A DNA stretch of 64,000 nt. Origin: Rallus limicola (lineage: Eukaryota; Chordata; Aves; Gruiformes; Rallidae). This document shows, piece by piece, positions 28,901 through 35,200 of the stretch; positions within the stretch are counted from its first letter, which is position 1, and every line of letters begins with the position of its first letter. The stretch spans positions 3,596,001-3,660,000 of the forward strand of contig JAKCOZ010000009.1 in NCBI GenBank assembly GCA_022605955.1, written 5' to 3'. The notes under the pieces are model-generated. The model saw nothing but the letters and a program-made list of their open reading frames with translations. It did not search any database and was not told where the DNA came from. The translations under genes were made by a program, and so were the position numbers.

Positions 28901-31900
28901 ATCGTTGTCCTCAAACAGAGCCTGTAACCACTGCTGCTGCTGTGTATCATCTATAGTGGGGGAGCAGGAATTTGCAACTGGTGATTTTCACATCAAGAGC
29001 AGATATATAACCTGGGTAACAGGTTTTGGTTTTGGAAGGGTGGGGAGAAGGAAGACTGAGGAACAGCCTGTAATTCAAGCTAAGAAATCAACTCTTTTCA
29101 CCATTAAAGTGACAAAACCCCCCACAGAGACAACACTGTTGTCAGAGAAATCTGTTACCGCGTTCCCAAGCAACTGTGTGACAAAGTTAGACATTTTCCC
29201 CCCAAATACAGCCCTGCTTCTTTCACCCACTGTGCCTACATGAAAGCCAGCCGACTGACTTGCCCTGGAATCCTATCATTGCTGCCAGTCACAGAATAGA
29301 TTTGTTTCTTCAAACTGACTGGTGTCCTTCCCTGCCTCCAGCAAAACGGCACTTACAAATGCATGAAGCCTCCCCAAGGGGAAGAAGAACAAACTGGTCT
29401 CTCCCCCCCCCCCACCAGATAAAAAGCTCTAATTGTGCTGGACTGTACTTCCTTCTTAAAATGCATTTAAAAATTGAAGTATTACACACCTCCATGGACT
29501 CAGGTTAAGGTGTACAAGGGTTTGCTGGAGGATTAGGAGATGTTAACGACGCATACACCCTGCTGAAACTAAACTAAGAAGCAGAAAGAGAAAACAGGCT
29601 TTGTTTCACTACATTTGTTGACACTACTCACGCTCTCTAAACTGCCTCTTGCTCAGAGATGATGTTTGTTGGCATGTACCAACAAGGTGGCTCTTGCCCA
29701 CCTTCTTAATGGGACAGAGTTAAAATTAGTGTAGTTTCTCTAAATTATTCTTTTCAATTTTTTTCCCTGTAACTAAGTCTTTTTCTGTAAAAAGATTAAA
29801 AAAAACTGTCTTAGAGGCACTTGTGGAAAGTAGCAACTGTTTTCCTGCCCGTGACAGCACAGCGTACTTATTTCCTAGTACTCCGTAGTCTGGTAAACAC
29901 TACAACACATGCCAAGAAGGGGAAGGGAAGAAAAAGGAAGGGGGAGTTACACCAAATGCCCATTTCATTCACAAGCTCATTGAAATTTGGAGGTGGTGCA
30001 AGTTTCTTTTAAGGAGAAAGAAAGGGAACGCTCGTAATAAAATCCCAGCTAAGCTCACTGATTATTGCTTAGGTCAGGAGACTGCAGTGAGCTGCAAATA
30101 CTCAAGAATGAGTGGCAAATGAGGGGAAAGGAGTATGGTCTTGTTTTGGTGGCATTTGCACCTTTAAGGTCACTGTGAAACATGGTCCTATGAAATCTGA
30201 TCACATGAAAATTTAAGCTATAAAAAGTAGAACAAAAAACTGTGTCATTAAAGAGGGAACCTAGAGTTCAGAGCACTCTCAAAAGAGATACACTATCATA
30301 AAGCCACTCTTCCTTCTTCCTATCTGACACACGTATGGATGAGGAAATTCCGGCTGGCTAACTAGCAAAACCAGAATAAAATTCTCAATTACCTGCAACA
30401 GAGGCAAGGCAACTTTCTAGCTCATTCCAAAGAATCTTGACGGAAATTTTAGTTCAGGTGAAGATGAAGCTAAAACTAAGATTTGCAAGAAGCTGTTTCA
30501 TAACAGATGGACAGAAAACCACAAAAAAATGCAGGAGGAGAGAGACATTTATCATAAATGTGGACATTTGGATGCAGCTGAAGCTATACTAGAAACTCCA
30601 GAGGGAAAGGAAGAAAACAAGAGAGAAAGAATTATAATATTTATGGCATCACCAACAGACTTCACACTGCTCTAAAGCTCTTCAAAGCTGGTGGCATACA
30701 TGTTGCAGAAATGGAAACACACAGTCCATCGCCCTGTCCTGCAGAGCAGGATGAGCCACTTACACAGCCAGAAAGACAACGTGATTGTTAAACTGCTGAA
30801 ATAACTTCCATGCCATACATTGCACAAGAACAACACATCATCAGCAGTATTATTTGATAAACCAAATGAAAAAAGAAGTGGCAAAACCACATCTCAATCT
30901 CTAGGTCACAGCACCTAGCCATAGTAAGAATATCTGTCTTTCCTTCACAACTTTTAAAGTTCCTCTGGAACACAGCCCCATGTTTCCCCAAGCTACAGAT
31001 CTCTCTGAATTTTCAGCTGAGCCCAGTCATGGAAGTAGAACAAAAACAAGAACTCCACCAAAACAATGCATCCCACCTGCATTTTTGTTCCTCACTCATA
31101 TGTCAGACATGATTGTCACTCCCCTCCCCAAGCCCAGAATCCTGTCAGCCTTGCGAGGTATGGGTCACAGGAAACAACCATGATATAACCATGATAACCT
31201 TATGCCCACTTAAGCCTGTGCAGCAACTGAACAGGGCGATCCTGCTTTCCACAAATCCCTGCCTATTTCCTCTGGCTGCTGTCAGTCCCAGTGCCACAGC
31301 AGTACTCATCCCACAAGATGACTGGTTCAGCTGATGAGTGCTTGTTCCAGCAGAATGGGGAGTCTCAGGCAGGCTCCCTGCATTCACTCACCGCTATGGA
31401 TTTACATTAAAAAAATCAGCTCAAAACCTCGATTTCCAGAGCATGCTTCCAAATTAAACATAAGGCAGTATAAAGGCTGCTACCAGTGGTGTCTGTCTCA
31501 GTCCCCACTCCTGCTTTCAGGACAATGGATTATACATCCATAGGGTGAATATACATCCATAGTAAGGTAATGCAGAAGAATGGCTTCCCACCAGATAAGC
31601 TTACCAGTTCATCCTTTTGGGAGAGCATGGCTAGATACAAGTTAGGGAAGAAGAAAGGGAACCAAGCCAGACCTTTCTGGTAACAGGCAACGGTTACAAA
31701 AAATTAGGTGTAACAAAGCCACAGTCAGTAACCAGGGAACCACCATCTGAACTGCTGTTCCAGGAACCTCTATTACAGCGTATCAAAGACCTACAACCTG
31801 TACTTATCAGTCTACAAAAACGTAGATGTCTACTCTACACACCATTAACACAGTGTCATGCTCTTTATTCATGAATTTTTCACCTAAATGAAAGAAAACA

Positions 31901-32163
31901 ACAGAAACAGATAAAAAAAACACCACCAATACCTGAGCACCCACTAGCTGCAGCAAGGCTGAGTTCACAGGAAGGAGTTCAATGTCTGTATTGATAGTGG
32001 TCTGGTCAAACGGGCACGCCTTACGATGGAGCTTGTTGAGGCACATCTTGCAGACAGTGTGGCCACAACCCAAGCTGATCGGCTTCCGGATCGTTTCGTC
32101 GAACGTCTGTGTGCAAATTGGGCAGGAGAGAAAATCCGTCCACTGTGGAGCTTGTACAGGCAT
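1832..32163 (-). CDS. RC3H1: RC3H1 (Roquin-1), residues 1-978, 16 coding exons, 3' end beyond the window
   Basis: Roquin-1 is a cytoplasmic RNA-binding protein of P-bodies and stress granules. It recognises constitutive-decay stem-loops in 3'UTRs (ICOS, OX40, TNF) and recruits CCR4-NOT, restraining follicular helper T cells. The coding segments are 32163-31933, 24904-24784, 24022-23783, 22684-22509, 21648-21448, 19319-19187, 17116-16998, 15252-15140, 11470-11189, 10862-10645, 9208-8832, 7700-7569, 6961-6809, 3466-3256, 2180-2090 and 1967-1832. All are bounded by AG and GT and phase-compatible. The frame gives RING 14-53, HEPN-ROQ-HEPN about 89-400, CCCH 419-438, a proline-rich middle and a coiled-coil start near 950. 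I assign RC3H1 rather than the paralogue RC3H2 because the N-terminus reads [17 protein letters not shown] and the region after the CCCH finger follows Roquin-1, not MNAB. Met199, Lys220, Lys239 and Arg260 are present. No frameshift or premature stop was seen. Roughly the last 150 residues known from mammals are outside. Confidence 0.97.
2090..2180 (-). CDS. RC3H1: RC3H1 exon 16, residues 903-933
   Basis: This is a 91-base exon placed by continuity. The acceptor CACCAGCAG precedes ACTATAATCTCTATGG, giving [20 protein letters not shown] and then [10 protein letters not shown]. It ends with two bases of Arg933 at AG|GTAGGA. Mammalian [20 protein letters not shown] (from memory) aligns without gaps. 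Confidence 0.94.
2181..3255 (-). other. RC3H1: RC3H1 intron 15
   Basis: This intron is about 1.1 kb and bounded by GT-AG. Apart from A-rich patches near 2,690, I see nothing in it. The neighbouring intron 16 (1968-2089) is only 122 bases. Confidence 0.85.
3256..3466 (-). CDS. RC3H1: RC3H1 exon 15, residues 833-903
   Basis: The acceptor TCTGTCCAG precedes AACGTAGATAGCAAAGCC (NVDSKA). The exon encodes [40 protein letters not shown] and ends KSIIS plus one base of Asp903 at [26 protein letters not shown] is strongly conserved in Roquin-1. Confidence 0.96.
3467..6808 (-). other. RC3H1: RC3H1 intron 14
   Basis: This intron is about 3.3 kb. It holds one CR1 tail in antisense orientation (about 4,800-4,990). 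The rest is unremarkable AT-rich intron with no convincing coding signal. Confidence 0.85.
4800..4990 (+). repeat. CR1 LINE 3' fragment in intron 14
   Basis: The plus strand reads GGTTGCCCAGGGAGGTG, then GTTCAAGGCTGGGTTGGATG and CCCTTCCAACCCAAAGC, ending in degenerate copies of the 8-base ATTCTRTG repeat. This is the standard 5'-truncated tail of an avian CR1 retroposon, inserted antisense to RC3H1. Confidence 0.93.
6809..6961 (-). CDS. RC3H1: RC3H1 exon 14, residues 782-832
   Basis: The acceptor TTTTTGTACAG precedes TACTTGGATGAAGACC. The exon reads [40 protein letters not shown] and [10 protein letters not shown], ending at GCG|GTACGT, phase 0. [10 protein letters not shown] is a conserved C-terminal Roquin block. 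Confidence 0.95.
6962..7568 (-). other. RC3H1: RC3H1 intron 13
   Basis: This intron is about 600 bases between consensus splice sites. I see no repeat or other feature. Confidence 0.85.
7569..7700 (-). CDS. RC3H1: RC3H1 exon 13, residues 738-781
   Basis: The acceptor TTCATTTCAG precedes CCACATCCCAGCCTGG ([20 protein letters not shown]). The exon continues [18 protein letters not shown] to HSEE and ends at GAG|GTAAGC, phase 0. The segment mixes a short charged helix with a proline-rich tail. Confidence 0.96.
7701..8831 (-). other. RC3H1: RC3H1 intron 12
   Basis: This intron is about 1.1 kb. A short CT run (about 8,785-8,797) lies just inside the donor. I searched it for a microexon encoding the proline-rich dozen residues present in mammals and found none. 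Confidence 0.8.
8832..9208 (-). CDS. RC3H1: RC3H1 exon 12, residues 612-737 (proline/tyrosine-rich)
   Basis: The acceptor TTTTTGCAG precedes GAGTTTACTATCCC (GVYYPTQS). The exon encodes [40 protein letters not shown] and ends PSCHR at AGG|GTATGG, phase 0. Mammalian Roquin-1 has about a dozen further residues (EPPYSRLPPPPQ, from memory) before the next block. They are absent here, so the donor choice is the least certain part. Confidence 0.9.
9209..10644 (-). other. RC3H1: RC3H1 intron 11
   Basis: This intron is about 1.4 kb. It contains a 23-base A run on the plus strand (9368-9390) and a long pyrimidine-rich plus-strand stretch from about 9,950 to 10,370, which is purine-rich in the transcript. 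No coding or mobile element is recognised. Confidence 0.8.
9368..9390 (+). repeat. Poly-A run (23 bases)
   Basis: This is an uninterrupted A homopolymer on the plus strand. It has no recognisable retroposon body on its 5' side, so I call it only a simple repeat. Confidence 0.9.
10645..10862 (-). CDS. RC3H1: RC3H1 exon 11, residues 539-612 (proline-rich)
   Basis: The acceptor TTTTTCAG precedes GATGGAATCTGTCCC, giving [17 protein letters not shown]. The rest is proline-rich and includes [29 protein letters not shown]. It ends with one base of Gly612 at consensus GTAAGT. The C-terminal region of Roquin recruits deadenylation and decapping factors in mammals. Confidence 0.96.
10863..11188 (-). 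other. RC3H1: RC3H1 intron 10
   Basis: This is a 326-base intron. I see nothing beyond its splice sites. Confidence 0.85.
11189..11470 (-). CDS. RC3H1: RC3H1 exon 10, residues 445-539
   Basis: The acceptor CTGAAG precedes ATTCCGTAAAATGAAC, completing Lys445 and reading [20 protein letters not shown]. The segment is a low-structure linker containing [16 protein letters not shown] and [10 protein letters not shown], diagnostic of Roquin-1. It ends with two bases of Leu539 at GTACGG. Confidence 0.95.
11471..15139 (-). other. RC3H1: RC3H1 intron 9
   Basis: This intron is about 3.7 kb. Its main content is a 620-base CR1 fragment (about 13,770-14,391, antisense). Open frames inside that repeat are remnants or artefacts of CR1 sequence, not host genes. 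I see nothing else. Confidence 0.85.
13770..14391 (+). repeat. CR1 LINE 3' fragment (about 620 bases) in intron 9
   Basis: This is the longest CR1 copy in the window. Recognisable CR1 blocks in order are CATATCCTGGGCTACATCCC, GACAAGGAGGACATGGAGCC, GGTGCCCAGAGAAACTGGGG, GTCAGGTTGGATGGGGCTTG and CCCCTTCCAGTCC with the terminal GATTCTATGAATT. It covers the end of the reverse-transcriptase region and the 3'UTR, decayed, and is antisense to RC3H1. Confidence 0.93.
15140..15252 (-). CDS. RC3H1: RC3H1 exon 9, residues 408-445 (CCCH zinc finger)
   Basis: The acceptor CTTGTCAG precedes CCTCCTCAGCACAGC. The exon encodes one CCCH finger with Cys419, Cys428, Cys434 and His438 (CX8CX5CX3H), preceded by KYKTYM and followed by SQEELEK. 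This finger assists AU-rich RNA binding in the family. It ends with two bases of Lys445 at a consensus donor GTAAGT. The real exon is hidden among other frames and was placed by motif and phase. Confidence 0.97.
15253..16997 (-). other. RC3H1: RC3H1 intron 8
   Basis: This intron is about 1.7 kb. It holds a short TA dinucleotide run near 16,484-16,501 and nothing else that I recognise. Confidence 0.85.
16484..16501. repeat. (TA)n microsatellite
   Basis: This is a short alternating TA tract following TTTATATATA, within intron 8. Confidence 0.8.
16998..17116 (-). CDS. RC3H1: RC3H1 exon 8, residues 368-407 (HEPN-C)
   Basis: The acceptor GCAATAG leads into ATGCTCCACCTCC, completing Asp368 and reading [19 protein letters not shown], then [19 protein letters not shown]. 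The donor is CAG|GTAAAA, phase 0. The segment closes the HEPN-ROQ-HEPN core. Confidence 0.97.
17117..19186 (-). other. RC3H1: RC3H1 intron 7
   Basis: This intron is about 2.1 kb. No repeat family or coding continuity was recognised. Confidence 0.8.
19187..19319 (-). CDS. RC3H1: RC3H1 exon 7, residues 324-368 (HEPN-C)
   Basis: This exon has no useful long open frame around it and was found by protein continuity. The acceptor TTTTTTAAG precedes TTGCAGACCCCAGCC (LQTPA). The frame continues [20 protein letters not shown] and [14 protein letters not shown]. It ends with one base of Asp368 at the consensus donor CCAG|GTAAGT. It belongs to the C-terminal HEPN helical bundle. Confidence 0.96.
19521..19915 (-). 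repeat. CR1 LINE 3' fragment, same orientation as RC3H1
   Basis: On the plus strand it begins AATCACAGAACCGTAGAATG, then GGTTTGGGTTGGAAAGGACC and CAACCTGGCCTTGAACATCT, and ends near CTCCAGGCTGAACAAGCCC. This is the complement of a CR1 tail, so the element runs on the minus strand. It is the only clear sense-oriented CR1 inside the transcription unit. Confidence 0.93.
20802..21377 (+). mobile_element. Solo LTR of an endogenous retrovirus (576 bases) with 5-base target duplication
   Basis: It begins TGTCCTGGTTTCAGTCAGGA and ends GAAACCACGACA, so it has the TG...CA termini of an LTR. It is flanked on both sides by CCATC (20797-20801 and 21378-21382), a 5-base target-site duplication. No internal gag, pol or env sequence is adjacent, so this is a solo LTR left by recombination. 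A GC-rich block near 21,030-21,100 and a pyrimidine-rich segment at 21,250-21,330 are internal. The opening bases match an LTR family I associate with passerine and related birds (recall, not a search). It is antisense to RC3H1, and its 3' end lies 70 bases from the exon 6 donor. Confidence 0.85.
21448..21648 (-). CDS. RC3H1: RC3H1 exon 6, residues 257-323 (ROQ domain, C-terminal part)
   Basis: The acceptor CCTCTAG precedes GTGACAAAGCGA (VTKR). Arg260, another known RNA-contact residue, is present. The segment then reads through [18 protein letters not shown] and [10 protein letters not shown] to IIDK, ending phase 0 at AAG|GTAAAG. A solo LTR starts only 70 bases beyond this donor inside intron 6. 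Confidence 0.97.
21649..22508 (-). other. RC3H1: RC3H1 intron 5
   Basis: This is an 860-base intron. I see no repeat or other feature. Confidence 0.85.
22509..22684 (-). CDS. RC3H1: RC3H1 exon 5, residues 198-256 (core of ROQ domain)
   Basis: The acceptor CATCCAG leads into CAATGCAAGAGGAG, so Met199 is the first complete codon. Met199 is the residue mutated in the mouse sanroque allele (M199R). Lys220 and Lys239, which contact the phosphate backbone of constitutive-decay stem-loops in published Roquin structures, are both present in RKVLVLFV and [11 protein letters not shown]. The donor is AAG|GTACAA, phase 0. Confidence 0.97.
22685..23782 (-). other. RC3H1: RC3H1 intron 4
   Basis: This intron is about 1.1 kb. 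It has a 14-base plus-strand T run (22899-22912) and nothing else notable. Confidence 0.85.
23783..24022 (-). CDS. RC3H1: RC3H1 exon 4, residues 118-198 (HEPN-N into ROQ)
   Basis: The acceptor TTTTGAAG is followed by GTGTGGGTCTC, completing Gly118 and reading [10 protein letters not shown]. The 240-base segment carries the family-invariant block [20 protein letters not shown] and the stretch through [10 protein letters not shown]. It ends with one base of Ala198 at donor CCAG|GTAGGT. This is among the most conserved parts of the protein. Confidence 0.97.
24023..24783 (-). other. RC3H1: RC3H1 intron 3
   Basis: This intron is about 760 bases between phase-1 exons. I see nothing in it. Confidence 0.85.
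24784..24904 (-). CDS. RC3H1: RC3H1 exon 3, residues 78-118 (part)
   Basis: The acceptor TTTTCAG precedes GTTCCTGAGCAGCAG (VPEQQ). The segment runs through [18 protein letters not shown] and ends with the first base of Gly118 at the donor G|GTAGTT (24783-24782), phase 1. It is 121 bases long and begins the N-terminal HEPN half that packs against the ROQ domain. Confidence 0.96.
24905..31932 (-). other. RC3H1: RC3H1 intron 2
   Basis: This intron is about 7 kb and separates the RING exon from the HEPN/ROQ exons. It contains short homopolymers (for example a C run near 29,405-29,414), but I recognise no CR1, LTR or exon. The reading frames of 80-160 codons within it lack family motifs and splice-site support. 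Confidence 0.8.
31933..32163 (-). CDS. RC3H1: RC3H1 exon 2 coding part, residues 1-77 (start codon and RING finger)
   Basis: The ATG at 32163-32161 begins [14 protein letters not shown], the invariant Roquin N-terminus. An in-frame TAA lies 15 bases upstream of it, so no N-terminal extension from an upstream ATG is possible in this exon. The segment encodes a complete RING finger of the C3HC3D type with Cys14, Cys17, Cys33, His35, Cys38, Cys41, Cys50 and Asp53 as zinc ligands. Asp as the last ligand is typical of the Roquin family. The exon ends after Gln77 at the donor CAG|GTATTG (31932-31931), phase 0. The exon continues upstream as 5'UTR to an acceptor that is uncertain among three AGs. 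Confidence 0.97.
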
Positions 32164-32224
32164 TGCTTCAGGAGTTAATTGACAAGACAAAAATCTAAAG
32201 CACAGATTCCACTGGAATCAAAAT
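32164..32224 (-). other. RC3H1: RC3H1 exon 2 5'UTR part with three candidate acceptors next to a poly-T tract
   Basis: Upstream of the start codon the sense strand carries a run of 19 T (32252-32234) followed by CTCTCAAAG. Further candidate acceptors are ATTCCAG and GTGCTTTAG, giving exon starts at 32224, 32211 or 32194. The first AG after the pyrimidine tract (exon start 32224) is favoured by the scanning model, but I cannot choose from sequence alone. The choice affects only 5'UTR, not the protein. Confidence 0.6.
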
Positions 32225-35200
32225 CTTTGAGAGAAAAAAAAAAAAAAAAAAAGAGTCTGTTTGTTTTTAAATATCTTCTGTAAGTACAGACAGTCAGCAC
32301 ATAGTGTGAAACATAACCTGAAAGAGAGCAGAAACAGAAAGTTAGCATTCTCTGCTGGGATGGGCACGTGAAAACCTATGTGTCAGGTAAATACCAATTG
32401 TAGATGTATAACCAAGCTAAGCAACGCAATTCTGATAGAGGACTGAGTCATGACTTGCCTTAATTCTAGCTAGACTCTGGTACTAGAAAAGCCACTTAAA
32501 ACAGTTTCTGCTGTTATGCAGCTTTTAAAAGAAAAATCAAGGTAGTTGCCTATCTCATTGAAGTCATAAGACTAATTAGCTTTTGGGGTTTATGTTCTCT
32601 TTTTTTTTCTTTACAAGTGACCCGATTAACATCAAGCAAATTTGAATTTATGCCATGGTGCTTATTCCACTAAAACAATTTTTTACAGTATTCACTAAGT
32701 TTTCAGTGATTCTGCTTAGGTAAGGCTTCATCCAAAACTTGTATCACAGTGGGCTCTGTACTGGCATACAATGAGTCTGTGGAAACATCTTGAGCTGCCA
32801 TAACCTCAAGAAGAAATGGATGAATGTCTCAGGGTACAGACACCATACACATGCAACGCAGCTCACACACATTGCTACCTAGCATTATGTACTGCTACGA
32901 CACTACTGTCACACAAGCTGATGATCTGTACAGAGCTGCACAGTACCACGTGGGCTTATCCCATCACATCTCAGTTACTCTGGGAAGCTCTGTGTGTTGC
33001 TGGGTATAATTCATCATTGATAATCTGCCCTCAGTCTGCCCACCAAGCAGCTCCATCCCTCAAAAGCAGGAAGAAAGTTTCTAGAAGTCACTTTGGATTG
33101 GAAGAGTGACAACTGATTCTCAAGGACCCTTTTCTAACCCTGATTTATATCATTGTTACCTAAAGATTATATTTACAGTGATATTAAGGTTTTTAGCACA
33201 GAGATTATGCTGAAACACTGCATATGAGGACAATCTGGGAGGTTTTTATTAGCATTTTCATTCAGAAGTGCCAACTAAGAGGATTAAATGTTACTAATTA
33301 TAAGGAGCTCGAAGAGTCCTCTGTGGGACAAAAAGAAAAAAGAGCAGAACTCTACATATGAGGAGATACCTAAGAGAGACAAAGTGATATCAAAAGAAAA
33401 ATAGACAATAAAAAGCCCAGATGTCTTCCTTAATTTGTGTCACCAGTGAGGCTGGCAAAAACCAGCACAGGTAACAGATTTACCACCAACTTGATGTTTC
33501 CACATCAGGGAGCCAAACAGTAACAGACCCCCCACCCCAACCACCCAAACGTGTTTGTTTCACTTTCCCACACACCACTGACTTAGTTTTCATACCAAGC
33601 AGTGTGCACTTGCTTGCTAATATCTGTTTGGATGGAAAGTTCTTATATAAGCAAAACAGCAACTTTTTATCAAATCCCAGCTTAAAGAACAACCTCAAAA
33701 TTAAAATCTCAGCTCTAAGTAAAAGCAAAGAGAGAAACTTCAAGTTAGGACTTGTACAATTCAGAATCAAAGCATTTTAAACCAGCAACAAAAATCTAAT
33801 GCTAGAACAGAGACTCTGAAAGGCCTCAGGCTCTTGTTCCAGAATTTCGTGCAATGTTATTCACAGTTAACATCCTTTTGCCAAGGCAAACAATGAAGAG
33901 TTAGTTACTAATTAAGCTTTAGATATGTTTCATCAACAAAACATTAAAACTTAGTTCTAAAGCTAATAAATTTTACTTCTATGATCAAAAGACAAGGTAC
34001 AAAGCCACACACCCACTGTTTACCAGCCAACACAGAATCAATAAGAAATCAATACTGCCTGCATAGGGCAGTACTGAGGAAGGCACTGCATGTGGTTAAT
34101 CCCAGCACCACCACTGCACAACTGGAACATCTGCGAAGACTGTCCAGGGATTGTGTCACTTGTCATGTTCATCCCCCGTGTCCGTGTCGTGTGTGTGTGT
34201 CCCCCCCCAACTCTTTAATAGCAAAATCAATTACTTTCTTTCCCATCTTGACAGCACACAGCCAAATCACTCTCATTATTATTGTATCAACATCCACACT
34301 TGTAAGTTACTTGATTGAGCTAACTGCTTAAAAGATCCTGGAAATTTTTTTCTAAGCCTTCCCCCTTCCCCACCCCTATCATATATATAGCTTTTAAGGA
34401 AATCTTGGTATCAAGTATCCCAATTGTTCTCTGTAAGCCAAATCTGTCACAGAAATTACCCTGAAAGCCATACTGCAAAGAGCAATACGCAGCTTGAAAG
34501 ATCTAGTGTAGGTACTGCTGTGCTATGAAAAATTTTGAACTTCAAATAGTGTAAGACCTGAGTCGTATTGCCTTTCTACTGAAATTAAATATCCACCAAA
34601 AATTTCCCAGGCACACCTGCAATTCAGAAACAATCTGAACAGTATCTGAAACACTGGTTATTAACCAGGCATTAAGGAAGAGAGCAGTTTCTCAGGAACT
34701 GAAGAAATCGAACAGGAAGCTATACCCTTTACACTGAAAGCAGATATGGACATGGAGACTCCATCAGCCAGGCTCTGAACTGGAAAAAAAGAACTTGAAC
34801 ACAACTTCAACAGCAAGGTAACTGATTTAAAAAACCCAAATAAGAGACATGTTCCTCCAACCGTACCTCCGGCCCCTCCACACATTTAACAGAATGAAAT
34901 AGGTTTTATTTATTTACAGTCCTGACAGTTGAAAGCAAAGTTTGGCAAGTCCCAGTAGATGGGGAGAGAATTTGTAGTGGCATCCCTGATCCCTTACCAA
35001 GGTCAAAGGTTGGAGAAAAACAGAAGCCAAGCTGACACACAACTCAAAGGGTCCTAACAAGCTGGCACCAAACTGAAAGAATCAGAAGAGCACATCACAC
35101 AGGAGTGAAAAAGCTACAGCCTGACTGTGGAGATGCAATACCTAGAGGCACGGTGGGTTACAGCTTCTCCTTACTCAAAGGCTACACTCCTATCTCTCAT

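Noticed and set aside
32164..32190. N-terminal extension of Roquin by nine codons starting at a TTG
   Set aside because: The TTG is not a credible start when an ATG with the family-invariant MPVQAPQW follows, and a TAA stop sits in that frame region between upstream ATGs and the main start.
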